Positions 31,858 through 40,645 of a stretch of DNA of 64,000 nucleotides are shown here, one piece after another. The position numbers were made by a program, and so were the translations under genes. The number at the start of each line of letters is the position of its first letter. Within the stretch, counting starts at the first letter, position 1. Source of the stretch: Bog-756 sp963725395 (GTDB lineage: Bacteria > Actinomycetota > Acidimicrobiia > Acidimicrobiales > RAAP-2); assembly GCA_963725395.1 (NCBI GenBank), contig CAVRYH010000005.1:476369-540368 (forward strand). Direction: 5' to 3'. The notes beneath the pieces are model-generated. The model was not told where the DNA came from. It made no database searches and saw nothing but the letters and a program-made list of their open reading frames with translations.

Positions 31858-33711
31858 GCGCCTCGACCTCCCCGGAACCGGCGGGCCCGGGGGGGCCGGC
31901 GGGAGCACCGGGACCCGACGGCGCCGGCGAACGGAGGGCCCGGATCGTTCGGGTGGTGCCCGATGTCCCGGCCATCCATCGGCGGTTCGACTACTCGGTC
32001 CCAGACGCGCTGGACGGCGTGATCCGGGTCGGGAGCCGGGTCCGCGTCGAGCTGCACGGCCGACGGGTGGGGGCCTGGGTGGTCGAGGCCGACGTGGCGC
32101 CCACACCCGGTGTGGACGCCAAGCCCCTGGCTTCGTCCAGTGGGGAGGGGCCGCCGCCCGGGGTGGTGGCGCTGGCCGAGTGGGCGGCCTGGCGGTGGGC
32201 CGGCCCCCTGTCGTCCTTCCTGGGCACGGCGTCCCCCGACCGCGTCGTCCCTACCGGAACACCGGCCGGGGCGGGAGCGGCCGACGGTGGGCGCCCGCCC
32301 TCTCCCGGTGGTGGTTCGGTGGCGCTGGTGGACGGGGCGCTCGGCGCTCGGGGTACCCCCGCGGTGGTGAGACTGGCGCCGGCGCTCGACGCCGGGCTGG
32401 TCGTGCTCGAAACCGGTCACCGGAGGGGGTGGGGCGGCATGCTCGTCCTCGTGCCGTCCCGTGCCCGCGCCGCCCTGCTGGCCAACCGGCTCCGCGAGGC
32501 GGGTGCCCCGGTGGCACTGATGCCCGAAGGGTGGCGCGAGGCGTCGACCGGGTCGGCCGTCGTCGTGGGGACCCGGGCCGCCGTGTGGGCGCCGCTGCCC
32601 CGGGTGGGGGTTGCGGTGGTGCTCGACGCCCACGACGAGGCCTACCGCGAGGAGCGGGCGCCGACCTGGTCGGCCGTGGACGTCGCTGTCGAGCGGTGCC
32701 GACGGGACGGGGCAGCGGTCATCCTGGTCTCGCCCTGCCCGCCGGTCACCGAGACCGAGGGGGCCCGACTGGTCACGACGCCCCGGGTGGTCGAGCGACG
32801 GGGCTGGCCGCTGGTCGAGGTGGTCGACCGCACCGGCGACGACCCCCGCACCGGGTTGTTCTCCGAACGTCTGGTCCGTGCCCTCCGCTCGATCCTCGAC
32901 CGACCGGGGGGGAGAGCGGTCTGCATCCTCAACCGCACCGGTCGGATCCGGCTGCTGGCCTGTTCGTCGTGTGGGGCCCTGGCCCGGTGCACGAGGTGCG
33001 GGGGGGCGGTGGCCCAGGATGCAGCGGAGGGAAGGCTGCGGTGCCGACGCTGCGCGGAGGAGCGCCCCGCCGTCTGCGCCGAGTGCGACTCGAGCCGGCT
33101 CAAGTCCCTCCGGGTGGGCGTGACCCGGGCCACAGAGGAGCTCACCGCCCTGGCGGGGATCGAAGCCACCGAGGTGACCGGGGCATCCGACCCCGCCGCC
33201 GTCGGCGGGGCCCGACTGGTGGTGGGCACCGAGGCCGCGCTGCACCGGACCGTCCACGCCGATCTTGTCTGCTTCTTGGACATCGACCAGCACCTTCTGG
33301 CCCCGCGGTTCGGTGCCGGCGAGGAGACGCTCTCACTCCTGGCCCGTGCCGCCCACCTGGTCGGGCCAGCGCGCCGGCGACGGCCGGGTGCTGGTCCAGA
33401 CCCGGATGCCCGACCATGAGGCGCTCCGGGCCGCGGTCCACGCCGATCCGGCGCTGCTCTCGGTGCCCGAGCGGGCGGTGAGGGAACTGCTCGGCCTTCC
33501 CCCCTTCGGGGTGGTCGCGTTGCTCCGGGGCCCCGGGGCCGAGACCTTCGCCGAGGGGCTGAAGGGCCGCGCAGCCGTCAGCGTGTCGGGGCTTCAGCCC
33601 GAGCGATGGATGGTCCGCGCACCCGACCACGACACCATGGCCAATGCGCTGGCCGCGGTTCCCCGTCCGCCGGCGCGCCTCCGGGTCGAGGTCGACGCCA
33701 CCGACGTCTGA
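31854..33711 (+). CDS. priA: PriA primosomal protein N' (ATPase-degenerate), frameshifted, probable CTG start
   Basis: About 618 aa after correction. The N-terminal 3'-DNA-binding part holds RIVRVVPDVPAIHRRFDYSV; the zinc-binding part is intact (CSSCGALARCTRCGG, LRCRRCAEERPAVCAEC), as in other PriA. There is no Walker A, and the DEAH position reads LDAHDEAY, the usual degenerate actinobacterial form that probably lacks helicase activity. One extra base in GGGCC (33363-33367) breaks the frame after AAHLVG; correcting it continues to QRAGDGRVLVQTRMPDHE and the stop at 33711. CTG 31854 (CTGAGC, overlapping the metK stop) is the likely start, since later GTGs cut into the conserved N-terminus. 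Confidence 0.85.
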
Positions 33712-33890
33712 TCCGACCCCGGCGCTCGCTGGCCCGAGCGAGAAAGGGCGTTCGGCTCGCGGTCCAGCGCCAGCCCGGTGATCGGGCAATAATGCAGCCG
33801 GGCAGGGGGTAGCCGTCCGGGGGTGGACAGCCAGGCGGCCAAACGGGTTGGGCAGCGGGACTGCAGGTCAGCGAGCGACGGAGGTGGACA

Positions 33891-34361
33891 GTGGTTGAAA
33901 ACGGTGATTCGGGTGGGCTCCCCGCCAAGGTGGTGGTCGGCACGGACGGCTCGGCGACGGCCCAGCGGGCGGTGGACAAGGCCATCGCGTGGGCCAAGGC
34001 CGTCGACGCGGAGCTGATCATCGTGTCCGCCTACAACAACCGGGCCCCCGGGGGTGTGGCCGGAGCCGGCGTCACTCTGGACTCGGGTTGGGTCGCCGCC
34101 GCCCACAGCGCCGCGGAGCTCTGCGCCAACGAGGCCGGCGAACAGGCTCATGCGTCGGGGGTGGCCAAGGTGACGCCTCAGGCCATCGCCGGTGATCCGG
34201 CGGAGGTCCTGATCAAGGCGACGGTGAGCGAGGGTGCCGACCTCCTGGTCGTCGGATCGAAGGGCATGCAATCCACCGCCCGGTTCCTCCTCGGCCCCAT
34301 CGCCAACAAGGTCTCACGCAAGGTGCCGTGCGACCTGTTGATCGTCGAGACCAGCGACTAG
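33891..34361 (+). CDS. Universal stress protein (UspA family)
   Basis: 156 aa single USP domain. AKVVVGTDGSATAQRAVDKA opens the fold and the ATP-binding G-x2-G-x9-G region is visible in VVGSKGMQSTARFLLGPIAN. It probably binds ATP and acts in stress physiology; the specific role is unknown. GTG 33891 is supported by GGAGG about 8 nt upstream. The 179-nt gap after priA holds its leader, with an AT-richer AATAAT near 33787. Confidence 0.88.
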   Translation: MVENGDSGGLPAKVVVGTDGSATAQRAVDKAIAWAKAVDAELIIVSAYNNRAPGGVAGAGVTLDSGWVAAAHSAAELCANEAGEQAHASGVAKVTPQAIAGDPAEVLIKATVSEGADLLVVGSKGMQSTARFLLGPIANKVSRKVPCDLLIVETSD

Positions 34362-34365
34362 CGGC

Positions 34366-35256
34366 TCAGGCGGGCGACGGGCCTCCCGGGTCCATCGTGG
34401 CCTCGGACGCCGTCAAGGCCACCTGGGCGGTGAGGAGCCGCGAGACGGACCAGGGCCGCAGGCCGTCTTCGCGTCCTTCGAAATAGGAATGCACCAAGTC
34501 GTCGCGGCTGGGGTGATCGACGGTCCGAAGACCGCACCCGGCCACGAACGACTCGATGTCGGCCGGCGACCAACGAGAATGCACGGTCTCGCCCACGGCT
34601 CGTGACAACCGCCCGAAGTAGCCCCGGAACTCGCGCCCGACGTCGTCGAGCAGCGGGTCGGTGACCGCGTACTCGAGGACCACCTGGGAGCCCTGGGCGC
34701 CGCCGGCCACGGTCCGCAGCGTCGACTCGATGGCATCGTGGGTCAGGTACATCGTCACGCCCAGCCACGAGAACAAGGTGGGCTGTCCCCAGTCGAACCC
34801 CGAAGCGTCCAGCCCGTCGCGCAGCGACTGCGACTCGAAGTCGACGGCTGCGAACACGTGGCGGCCACCGGTGCGCAGGCCGAGGTCGAGCACGCGTCGG
34901 CGTTTCCAGGCCTGGGACACCGGATGGTCGACCTCGAACACGGCGAGGGATTCGAGCGCGGGCGGACGCCGCCATGCGAACGAGTCGAGGCCGGCGCCGA
35001 GGATCACGTACTGGCCGAACGCCCCGCGACCGAGCTGGTCCTCCGCATAGCGCGATCGGACCACGATGCTGGCCCTGATCTGGGACCGGAGCTCGTCGGA
35101 GAGCGGAGTGGCCCGGGTCGCCCTGTCCCGCCACTCGGGCCCGACGAGCTCCATCGCCAACGCGTCGTCGAGGACCAGCGGAGGTGGATCCTCCAGCCGG
35201 TGGCGTCCCCGCTCCACGGCGGTCATCATGGCCGTGCTGCTCGGGGACGCCTGCAC
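34366..35256 (-). CDS. Class I SAM-dependent methyltransferase (TIGR00027/LCM-like)
   Basis: 296 aa. The family pattern is clear: VVRSRYAEDQLGRGAFGQYV, ILGAGLDSFAWRRP (SAM motif I), VFEVDHPVSQAWKRRRV and SWLGVTMYLTHDAIESTLR. These proteins are abundant in actinobacteria and methylate carboxyl or hydroxyl groups, mostly on unknown substrates. GTG 35256 is used; an ATG about nine codons later is possible. It sits on the opposite strand between priA-usp and def, which are usually close together, so it may be an insertion into the block. Confidence 0.85.
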   Translation of the reverse strand: MQASPSSTAMMTAVERGRHRLEDPPPLVLDDALAMELVGPEWRDRATRATPLSDELRSQIRASIVVRSRYAEDQLGRGAFGQYVILGAGLDSFAWRRPPALESLAVFEVDHPVSQAWKRRRVLDLGLRTGGRHVFAAVDFESQSLRDGLDASGFDWGQPTLFSWLGVTMYLTHDAIESTLRTVAGGAQGSQVVLEYAVTDPLLDDVGREFRGYFGRLSRAVGETVHSRWSPADIESFVAGCGLRTVDHPSRDDLVHSYFEGREDGLRPWSVSRLLTAQVALTASEATMDPGGPSPA

Positions 35257-35362
35257 CTGGGCATCATTGCCCAGTGGTATTCCCGGCTCAACCGGCCCGA
35301 CAACCCGACCACGACCGCCGCCTCAGCGCGGTGCCACCGACACGGGAGGCCCAGGTGGGCCG

Positions 35363-35368
35363 TAGAAT
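35363..35368 (+). promoter_or_regulatory. -10 box for leaderless def transcript
   Basis: TAGAAT, 7 nt, then ATG 35376. Confidence 0.6.
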
Positions 35369-35375
35369 GGTGGGC

Positions 35376-35921
35376 ATGTCCCCTTTTACGGTCCGCGTCT
35401 ACGGCGACCCGGTGCTGAAGCAGGTGGCCCATGAGGTCGACCAGGTCGACGGATCGCTGGTGCGTCTGGTCGACGACATGGTGGAGACCATGTACGACTC
35501 CGAGGGGGCCGGACTGGCCGCCACGCAGGTGGGTATCCAAAAGCGCCTGTTCGTCTACGACGTCGGTGACGGGCCGGCGGCGATCATCAACCCGACCATC
35601 GTCGAGTCCACCGGCGAGTGGTACCACGATGAAGGGTGCCTCTCCATCCCGGATCTGCGTCTGGGAATCGTGCGGCCGGCTGCGGTGCACATCCGTGGCT
35701 ACGACCTGGACGGCGAGGAGGTCTCCGTCGAGGCCGACGACTTCCTGGGACGGGTCTTCCAGCACGAGGTGGACCACCTCGACGGGGTGCTGATGGTGGA
35801 ACGCCTCGACGAGGACATGCGCAAGCAGGCCCTCAGGGTGTTGCGTGACCGGGCCCTGGGCCTGGACACCTCGAAGATGGAGGCCAGACTGGTCTCGGCC
35901 GGGAGCGAACGGGAGGTCTGA
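35376..35921 (+). CDS. def: Peptide deformylase
   Basis: 181 aa metalloprotease removing N-formyl groups from new proteins. The three motifs are intact: GAGLAATQVG, DEGCLSIPDL (metal Cys) and FQHEVDHLDGVLM (HExxH-type His ligands). ATG 35376 lies 7 nt after TAGAAT. Followed by fmt, which adds the formyl group to initiator tRNA. Confidence 0.97.
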   Translation: MSPFTVRVYGDPVLKQVAHEVDQVDGSLVRLVDDMVETMYDSEGAGLAATQVGIQKRLFVYDVGDGPAAIINPTIVESTGEWYHDEGCLSIPDLRLGIVRPAAVHIRGYDLDGEEVSVEADDFLGRVFQHEVDHLDGVLMVERLDEDMRKQALRVLRDRALGLDTSKMEARLVSAGSEREV

Positions 35922-35978
35922 CCCGACGGTCCGGGCGGACGGAGCCGGGCCCTCCCACCGGCGGCCGGCGGCGGCCGG

Positions 35979-35984
35979 TAGCGT
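35979..35984 (+). promoter_or_regulatory. -10 box for fmt
   Basis: TAGCGT, 8 nt, then ATG 35993; leaderless or nearly so. Confidence 0.45.
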
Positions 35985-35992
35985 CAGCCCCC

Positions 35993-36886
35993 ATGGCTCG
36001 GTTGGTGTTCCTCGGTACGCCCGAGGTGGCGGTCCCGCCCCTTCGCACGCTGGTGGACGCCGGTCACGACGTCGCACTGGTGGTCACCCGACCCGACAAG
36101 CGGCGGGGACGGGGCAGCGCCCTGGTGGCCAGCCCGGTCAAGGCCGCCGCCACCGACCTCGGGCTGTCGGTGACCGACTCGGTTGCGGCCGCCGTCGACG
36201 TCGGGGCCGAGCTCGGGGTGGTGGTGGCCTACGGGCGGATCATCCCGGTGGAGGTCCTCGACAGGCTCCCCATGGTCAACCTCCACTTCTCACTGCTGCC
36301 CCGTTGGCGCGGGGCGGCGCCGGTCGAACGGGCGATCCTCGAGGGGGACGCCGAGACCGGTGTCTGCCTGATGGCGGTCGAGGCCGGTCTCGACACCGGC
36401 GGGATCTACGCCGAGGAGGGGACGACGATCGGCGAGGACGAGACGGCCGAGGAGCTGCGCTCCCGGCTGGTGACCATCGGGTGCCGGCTGTTGCAGGAGC
36501 ATCTTGGTGACGGCAGGGCGTCCCTGCCACTGCCCCGGGATCAGGCGGGCACCCCCTCGTACGCGGAGAAGGTGGTTCCCGCCGAGCTGCATCTCCGGTG
36601 GGAGCTGCCGGCCCTCCAGTTGCGCCGTGTCATCCGCCTCGGCCGGGCGTGGACGACGTTCCGTGGGCGCCGGCTCGGCGTCGTCCGGGCCTCGGGTGGG
36701 GACAGGTCGGAAGCGGGCGACCCGGATCGGGGCGTGCCCGGCACGCTGGAGGGTGCTGAGGTGATCACCGGCGACGGCTATCGGATCGTGCTCGACACCG
36801 TCCAGCCCGAGGGGAGGCGACCGATGGATGCGGCTGCGTGGTTGCGCGGGGTGCGGCCGGACCCCGGGGAGCGGCTCGGAACCTGA
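35993..36886 (+). CDS. fmt: Methionyl-tRNA formyltransferase
   Basis: 297 aa. RLVFLGTPEVAVPPLRTLVD starts the formyl-transfer domain; the catalytic region is VNLHFSLLPRWRGAAPVERA with the invariant His and SLLP loop, then GDAETGVCLMAVEAGLDTG. The C-terminal tRNA-contact domain follows from about residue 205. An rsmB gene often found between fmt and rpe is absent here. Confidence 0.96.
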   Translation: MARLVFLGTPEVAVPPLRTLVDAGHDVALVVTRPDKRRGRGSALVASPVKAAATDLGLSVTDSVAAAVDVGAELGVVVAYGRIIPVEVLDRLPMVNLHFSLLPRWRGAAPVERAILEGDAETGVCLMAVEAGLDTGGIYAEEGTTIGEDETAEELRSRLVTIGCRLLQEHLGDGRASLPLPRDQAGTPSYAEKVVPAELHLRWELPALQLRRVIRLGRAWTTFRGRRLGVVRASGGDRSEAGDPDRGVPGTLEGAEVITGDGYRIVLDTVQPEGRRPMDAAAWLRGVRPDPGERLGT

Positions 36887-36956
36887 GCGGTGTGGCGTTG
36901 GGGCGGGCCCGGACCCCGGCGTCGTCGATCGGAGGTCCCCGGACGCGGGTCACCGG

Positions 36957-36962
36957 TAGGAT
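36957..36962 (+). promoter_or_regulatory. -10 box for rpe
   Basis: TAGGAT, 8 nt, then ATG 36971 (a GTG codon directly precedes the ATG). May drive rpe and the riboflavin genes. Confidence 0.45.
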
Positions 36963-36970
36963 CGATCGTG

Positions 36971-37666
36971 ATGGACACCTCCCCGCGTCGCCCCGAGCTG
37001 CGGGTGGCGCCCTCGATCCTGTCTGCTGACTTCGGCAACCTGGCCGGCGCCGTCGACGAGATCGCCCCGGGATCGGACTGGCTCCACGTCGATGTGATGG
37101 ACGGCCACTTCGTCCCCAATCTGAGCATGGGCCCTCCCGTCGTCTCGTCCCTCCGGGAGCACACCGACCTGTTCTTCGACACCCACCTGATGATCACCGA
37201 CCCGGCCCACTATCTCGAGCCCTTCCGCGATGCCGGCGCCGACGGGTGCACGGTGCACGTGGAGGTGGGACGGACCGGCGAGCTGATCCGCCAGATGCGC
37301 GACCTCGGACTGAGGGTCGGCCTGGCTGCCAACCCGGACACGCCGTTCGACGCCATCGCCCCCTTCCTCGACCAGGTCGACCTGATCCTGTGCATGACGG
37401 TCTTCCCGGGCTTCGGCGGGCAGTCCTTCATCGCCGACGTCATGCCCAAGGTCCACCAGGTCCGCCAGGCGCTGAGCGAGGCGGGCCTGGTGGTCGACGT
37501 CGAGGTGGACGGCGGCATCGACGAGCGCACCGTGGTCGAGGCGGCCCGCTCCGGTGCCAACGTGTTCGTGGCCGGCTCGGCCGTCTTCGGCCGGCCCCAT
37601 CCCCTGGAGGCGGCCGGGGACATCCTGCACGCCGCAGTCCGGGCCCTGGCGGGCGATCCGTCCTGA
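36971..37666 (+). CDS. rpe: Ribulose-phosphate 3-epimerase
   Basis: 231 aa TIM barrel of the pentose phosphate pathway. LRVAPSILSADFGNLAGAVD, HVDVMDGHFVPNLSMGPPVV (metal His/Asp), MTVFPGFGGQSFIADVMPKV and VDGGIDERTV are diagnostic. It supplies ribulose 5-phosphate, a riboflavin precursor, and is followed directly by ribD. The stop TGA overlaps the presumed CTG start of ribD. Confidence 0.97.
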   Translation: MDTSPRRPELRVAPSILSADFGNLAGAVDEIAPGSDWLHVDVMDGHFVPNLSMGPPVVSSLREHTDLFFDTHLMITDPAHYLEPFRDAGADGCTVHVEVGRTGELIRQMRDLGLRVGLAANPDTPFDAIAPFLDQVDLILCMTVFPGFGGQSFIADVMPKVHQVRQALSEAGLVVDVEVDGGIDERTVVEAARSGANVFVAGSAVFGRPHPLEAAGDILHAAVRALAGDPS

Positions 37667-38706
37667 GCGCGCCGCCCGCGGGACGGGGGCCGTCCGATGC
37701 GGAATGGATGGAGCGGGCGGTGGACGCAGCCGAATCGGTGCGGGGACGCACGTCACCCAACCCCTGGGTGGGTGCGGTGGTGGTGCCGGACGCCGCCACG
37801 GGCGACGTGTGGTTCTCCGGCTCGACGGCACCGCCCGGCGGTCCCCACGCCGAGGTTTCGGCACTGGCCGCCGCCGGCCAACGGGCCGGTGGGTCCACGA
37901 TGTACGTCACCCTCGAACCATGTGCCCACCAGGGCCGGACTCCGGCGTGCACGGCCGCCATCGTCGAGGCGGGGGTCCGCCGGGTGGTGGTCGCCGTCGA
38001 GGATCCGGACCCGTTGGTCAGTGGACGAGGAATCGCCGCCCTGCGGTCGGCTGGCGTCGAGGTCGAGCTCGGGGTCGGGGCCGAGCGGGTCCGTGAGCAG
38101 TTGGCGGCGTATCTCAAGCACCGCCGCACCGGCCGGCCTTGGGTGGTCCTCAAGTTGGCCGCGACGCTGGACGGGGGCATCGCCGCCCCGGACGGCTCCA
38201 GCCGGTGGATCACCGGTGGGGCGGCCCGCCGGGACGTCCACCGTCTCCGGTCCCGTTCCGATGCCGTCATCGTGGGGGCCGGGACCGTCCGGACCGATGA
38301 TCCGGCTCTGAACGTGCGCCTCCCCGAGGACGACCCGTGGCACCGCGACCCCGACCATCAGCCGATGCGGGTGGTGCTCGGTCAGATCCCACCCGGTGCC
38401 GCCGTCGAGCCTGCGCTCAGCGTGCAGGGCGACCTCGGAGAGATACTCACGGAGCTGGGCGCCCGTGGGGTGGTCCAGGCGCTGGTGGAGGGGGGCTCCC
38501 GGGTCGCCCACGACTTCCATGTGGCCGGGCTGGTCGACCGCTACGTCCTCTATCTCGCCCCCGCCCTGTTCGGCGGGAGCGACGCCCGCCCCCTGTTCGA
38601 GGGGCCCGGAGCCGCCACGATCGGCGACCTGTGGCGGGGCAGGGTGGTCTCGGTGACTAGCCTGGAGGGCGATTTACGGGTCGAACTGTCCACTCGCGTG
38701 GACTGA
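37663..38706 (+). CDS. ribD: RibD: riboflavin deaminase/reductase, probable CTG start
   Basis: 347 aa. The N-terminal deaminase has GRTSPNPWVGAVVV, the zinc His in PHAEVSAL and the Cys pair in EPCAHQGRTPACTAAI. The C-terminal reductase begins at VVLKLAATLDGGIA with SSRWITGGAARRDVHRLRS. The region before the first ATG (SDAEWMERAVDAAE) is the normal RibD N-terminus, so that ATG is probably internal. CTG 37663 in CTGAGC, overlapping the rpe stop, is the only start covering it. Confidence 0.92.
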   Translation: MSAPPAGRGPSDAEWMERAVDAAESVRGRTSPNPWVGAVVVPDAATGDVWFSGSTAPPGGPHAEVSALAAAGQRAGGSTMYVTLEPCAHQGRTPACTAAIVEAGVRRVVVAVEDPDPLVSGRGIAALRSAGVEVELGVGAERVREQLAAYLKHRRTGRPWVVLKLAATLDGGIAAPDGSSRWITGGAARRDVHRLRSRSDAVIVGAGTVRTDDPALNVRLPEDDPWHRDPDHQPMRVVLGQIPPGAAVEPALSVQGDLGEILTELGARGVVQALVEGGSRVAHDFHVAGLVDRYVLYLAPALFGGSDARPLFEGPGAATIGDLWRGRVVSVTSLEGDLRVELSTRVD

Positions 38707-38764
38707 GAACACCTGCCTAGCTCCAGAAATTGCCTAAGGCGGTACCGATGCAGGCCGACAGTAA

Positions 38765-38782
38765 GAACAGAGATTCCTGTTC
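38765..38782 (+). repeat. Inverted repeat in the ribBA leader
   Basis: GAACAG (38765-38770) and CTGTTC (38777-38782) flank a 6-nt spacer, in the 159-nt region between ribD and ribBA. This is a possible operator or RNA hairpin. The region is less GC-rich than its surroundings. It does not match the FMN riboswitch. Confidence 0.35.
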
Positions 38783-38865
38783 CGGGAGCCCGTGCCCGGC
38801 CGCGGTGCCGCCCAGCGGAGCCGAAAGAGGTTCGAGAGAGCAGAGCAGAGGGAGACCAGGCTTCG

Positions 38866-40086
38866 ATGCCCTTTTCATCAGTTGAGGACGCGATAGCGGC
38901 CATAGGCCGGGGCGAGATGGTCGTCGTGGTGGACGACGAGGACCGCGAGAACGAAGGCGACCTGATCATGGCCGCCGACGCGGTGACCCCCGAGAAGATC
39001 GCGTTCTTCCTGGCCCACACCTCGGGACTGATCTGCGTGCCCCTCACCCCCGAACGGGTCGAGCACCTCGACCTTCCGCTCATGGTGACCACCAACACCG
39101 AGGTCCAGCGGACGGCGTTCACCGTGAGCGTCGACTACCGGCACGGGACCTCGACGGGGATCTCGGCGGCCGACCGCGCCGCCACCATCAAGGCGCTCGC
39201 CGATCCCCACATCCGTCCCTCCGACCTCAACCGACCGGGCCACATCTTCCCCTTGCGTTACCGGCCCGGTGGGGTGCTGAAGAGGGCCGGCCACACCGAG
39301 GCGGCCATTGACCTGGCGCGGGCGGCCGGCATGTCGCCGGTCGGTGTCCTCTGCGAGGTGGTGAGCGAGGACAAGACGGGCATGGCCCGCCTACCCGAGT
39401 TGCGCCACTTCGCCGAGAAGCACGGTCTGAAGCTGATCTCCATCGCCGACCTGATCCGGTACCGCCGGCACAAGGACAAGCTCGTCCGACGGATCGCCGA
39501 TGCCCGGATCCCCACCGACTACGGCGAGTTCACCGTCTACGCCTACGAGTCCGTCCTCGACGGGGAGCACCATGTGGCCCTGGTCAAAGGGGAGGTGGCC
39601 GGCCAGGCCAACACCCTCGTCCGTGTCCACAGCGAGTGCCTCACCGGGGACGTGTTCGGCTCCCTCCGCTGTGACTGCGGTCCGCAGCTTCACGCGGCCA
39701 TGGCCATGATCAGTGAGAACGGCAGCGGGGTCCTCGTCTACCTTCGGGGACACGAGGGCCGAGGTATCGGGCTGGCCCACAAGCTGCGGGCGTACAGCCT
39801 CCAGGAGGAGGGTTTCGACACGGTCGACGCCAACCTCGAGCTCGGGCTGCCCGCCGACTCGCGTGAGTACGGGATCGGTGCCCAGATCCTGGTCGACCTG
39901 GGCGTGACCACCATGCGCCTGATGACCAACAACCCGACGAAGTACGGCGGGCTCGAGGGATTCGGTCTGGATATTGTCGAGCGGGTGAACATCCAGTCCG
40001 CGCCCACACCGGAGAACATCGAGTACCTCCGTACGAAGCGAGAGCGGATGGGCCACCTGCTCGAGGGCCTCGATGACGTCCTCTGA
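38866..40086 (+). CDS. ribBA: RibBA: DHBP synthase / GTP cyclohydrolase II
   Basis: 406 aa bifunctional enzyme making both riboflavin precursors. DHBP synthase (about 1-205): VVVDDEDRENEGDLIMAAD, DYRHGTSTGISAADRA. GTP cyclohydrolase II (about 206-406): VRVHSECLTGDVFGSLRCDC with the zinc cysteines, then YLRGHEGRGIGLAHKL and LRLMTNNPTKYGGL. ATG 38866 follows a GGAG-type site. It overlaps ribH by 14 nt. Confidence 0.97.
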   Translation: MPFSSVEDAIAAIGRGEMVVVVDDEDRENEGDLIMAADAVTPEKIAFFLAHTSGLICVPLTPERVEHLDLPLMVTTNTEVQRTAFTVSVDYRHGTSTGISAADRAATIKALADPHIRPSDLNRPGHIFPLRYRPGGVLKRAGHTEAAIDLARAAGMSPVGVLCEVVSEDKTGMARLPELRHFAEKHGLKLISIADLIRYRRHKDKLVRRIADARIPTDYGEFTVYAYESVLDGEHHVALVKGEVAGQANTLVRVHSECLTGDVFGSLRCDCGPQLHAAMAMISENGSGVLVYLRGHEGRGIGLAHKLRAYSLQEEGFDTVDANLELGLPADSREYGIGAQILVDLGVTTMRLMTNNPTKYGGLEGFGLDIVERVNIQSAPTPENIEYLRTKRERMGHLLEGLDDVL

Positions 40087-40645
40087 CCTGACCCTCCTCC
40101 CCGCCGATGCCAAGGACCGTGCCGCATCCCGGGTGGGCCGGGTGATCGACGTCGACGGCGACGCCGCTCGGGGCACCAGGATCGCCTTTGCCTGTGCCGA
40201 GTTCAACGGTGGGATCACCTTCCGGCTCCTCAGTGGGGCGCTGGACGCACTCGAGGAGTCCGGTGGCGACCTCGCCGACGTGATCGTGGCCTGGGTGCCC
40301 GGAGCCTTCGAACTTCCGTTGATCGCCAAGCGGCTGGCCGAGACCGAGACGGCGGACGCGGTGGTCTGTCTCGGTGCCGTGATCCGGGGGGACACGGGCC
40401 ACTACGAGTTCGTGGCCGGCGAGTGCGCCTCGGGACTGCAGCGGGTGCAGCTCGACACCGGGAAGCCGATCGTGTTCGGTGTGCTGACCACCGAGACGGT
40501 GGACCAGGCCCTGGTGCGCTCGGCCGACGACCACTCCAACAAGGGCCGCGAGGCCGCCCTGACCGCGCTCAAGACGACCGGGGTGCTCAATGCCGTGGCG
40601 TCCTCGAGCACCGCCCGGGTCGGGTTCTCGGTCGGCGGTCGCTGA
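40073..40645 (+). CDS. ribH: 6,7-dimethyl-8-ribityllumazine synthase
   Basis: 190 aa, penultimate riboflavin enzyme. FAFACAEFN-like IAFACAEFNGGITFRLLSGA, VAWVPGAFELPLIAKRLAET, CLGAVIRGDTGHYEFVAGEC and ADDHSNKGREAALTAL are the active-site blocks. The N-terminus is about 30 residues longer than usual. ATG 40073 lies inside ribBA and the stop overlaps the hisG ATG. The alpha-type riboflavin synthase gene (ribE) is not in this cluster. Confidence 0.96.
   Translation: MTSSDLTLLPADAKDRAASRVGRVIDVDGDAARGTRIAFACAEFNGGITFRLLSGALDALEESGGDLADVIVAWVPGAFELPLIAKRLAETETADAVVCLGAVIRGDTGHYEFVAGECASGLQRVQLDTGKPIVFGVLTTETVDQALVRSADDHSNKGREAALTALKTTGVLNAVASSSTARVGFSVGGR

Noticed and set aside
33787..33792. AATAAT as the usp -10 box
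   Set aside because: It is about 100 nt from the start with no supporting -35, so it is too weak to annotate as a feature.
38765..38782. LexA/SOS box (GAAC...GTTC)
   Set aside because: The half-sites are 10 nt apart (GAAC-N10-GTTC) instead of the 4 nt expected for the actinobacterial box, and no SOS gene follows.
38707..38865. FMN riboswitch before ribBA
   Set aside because: The conserved FMN-element sequences are absent from the leader; only an unrelated inverted repeat is seen.
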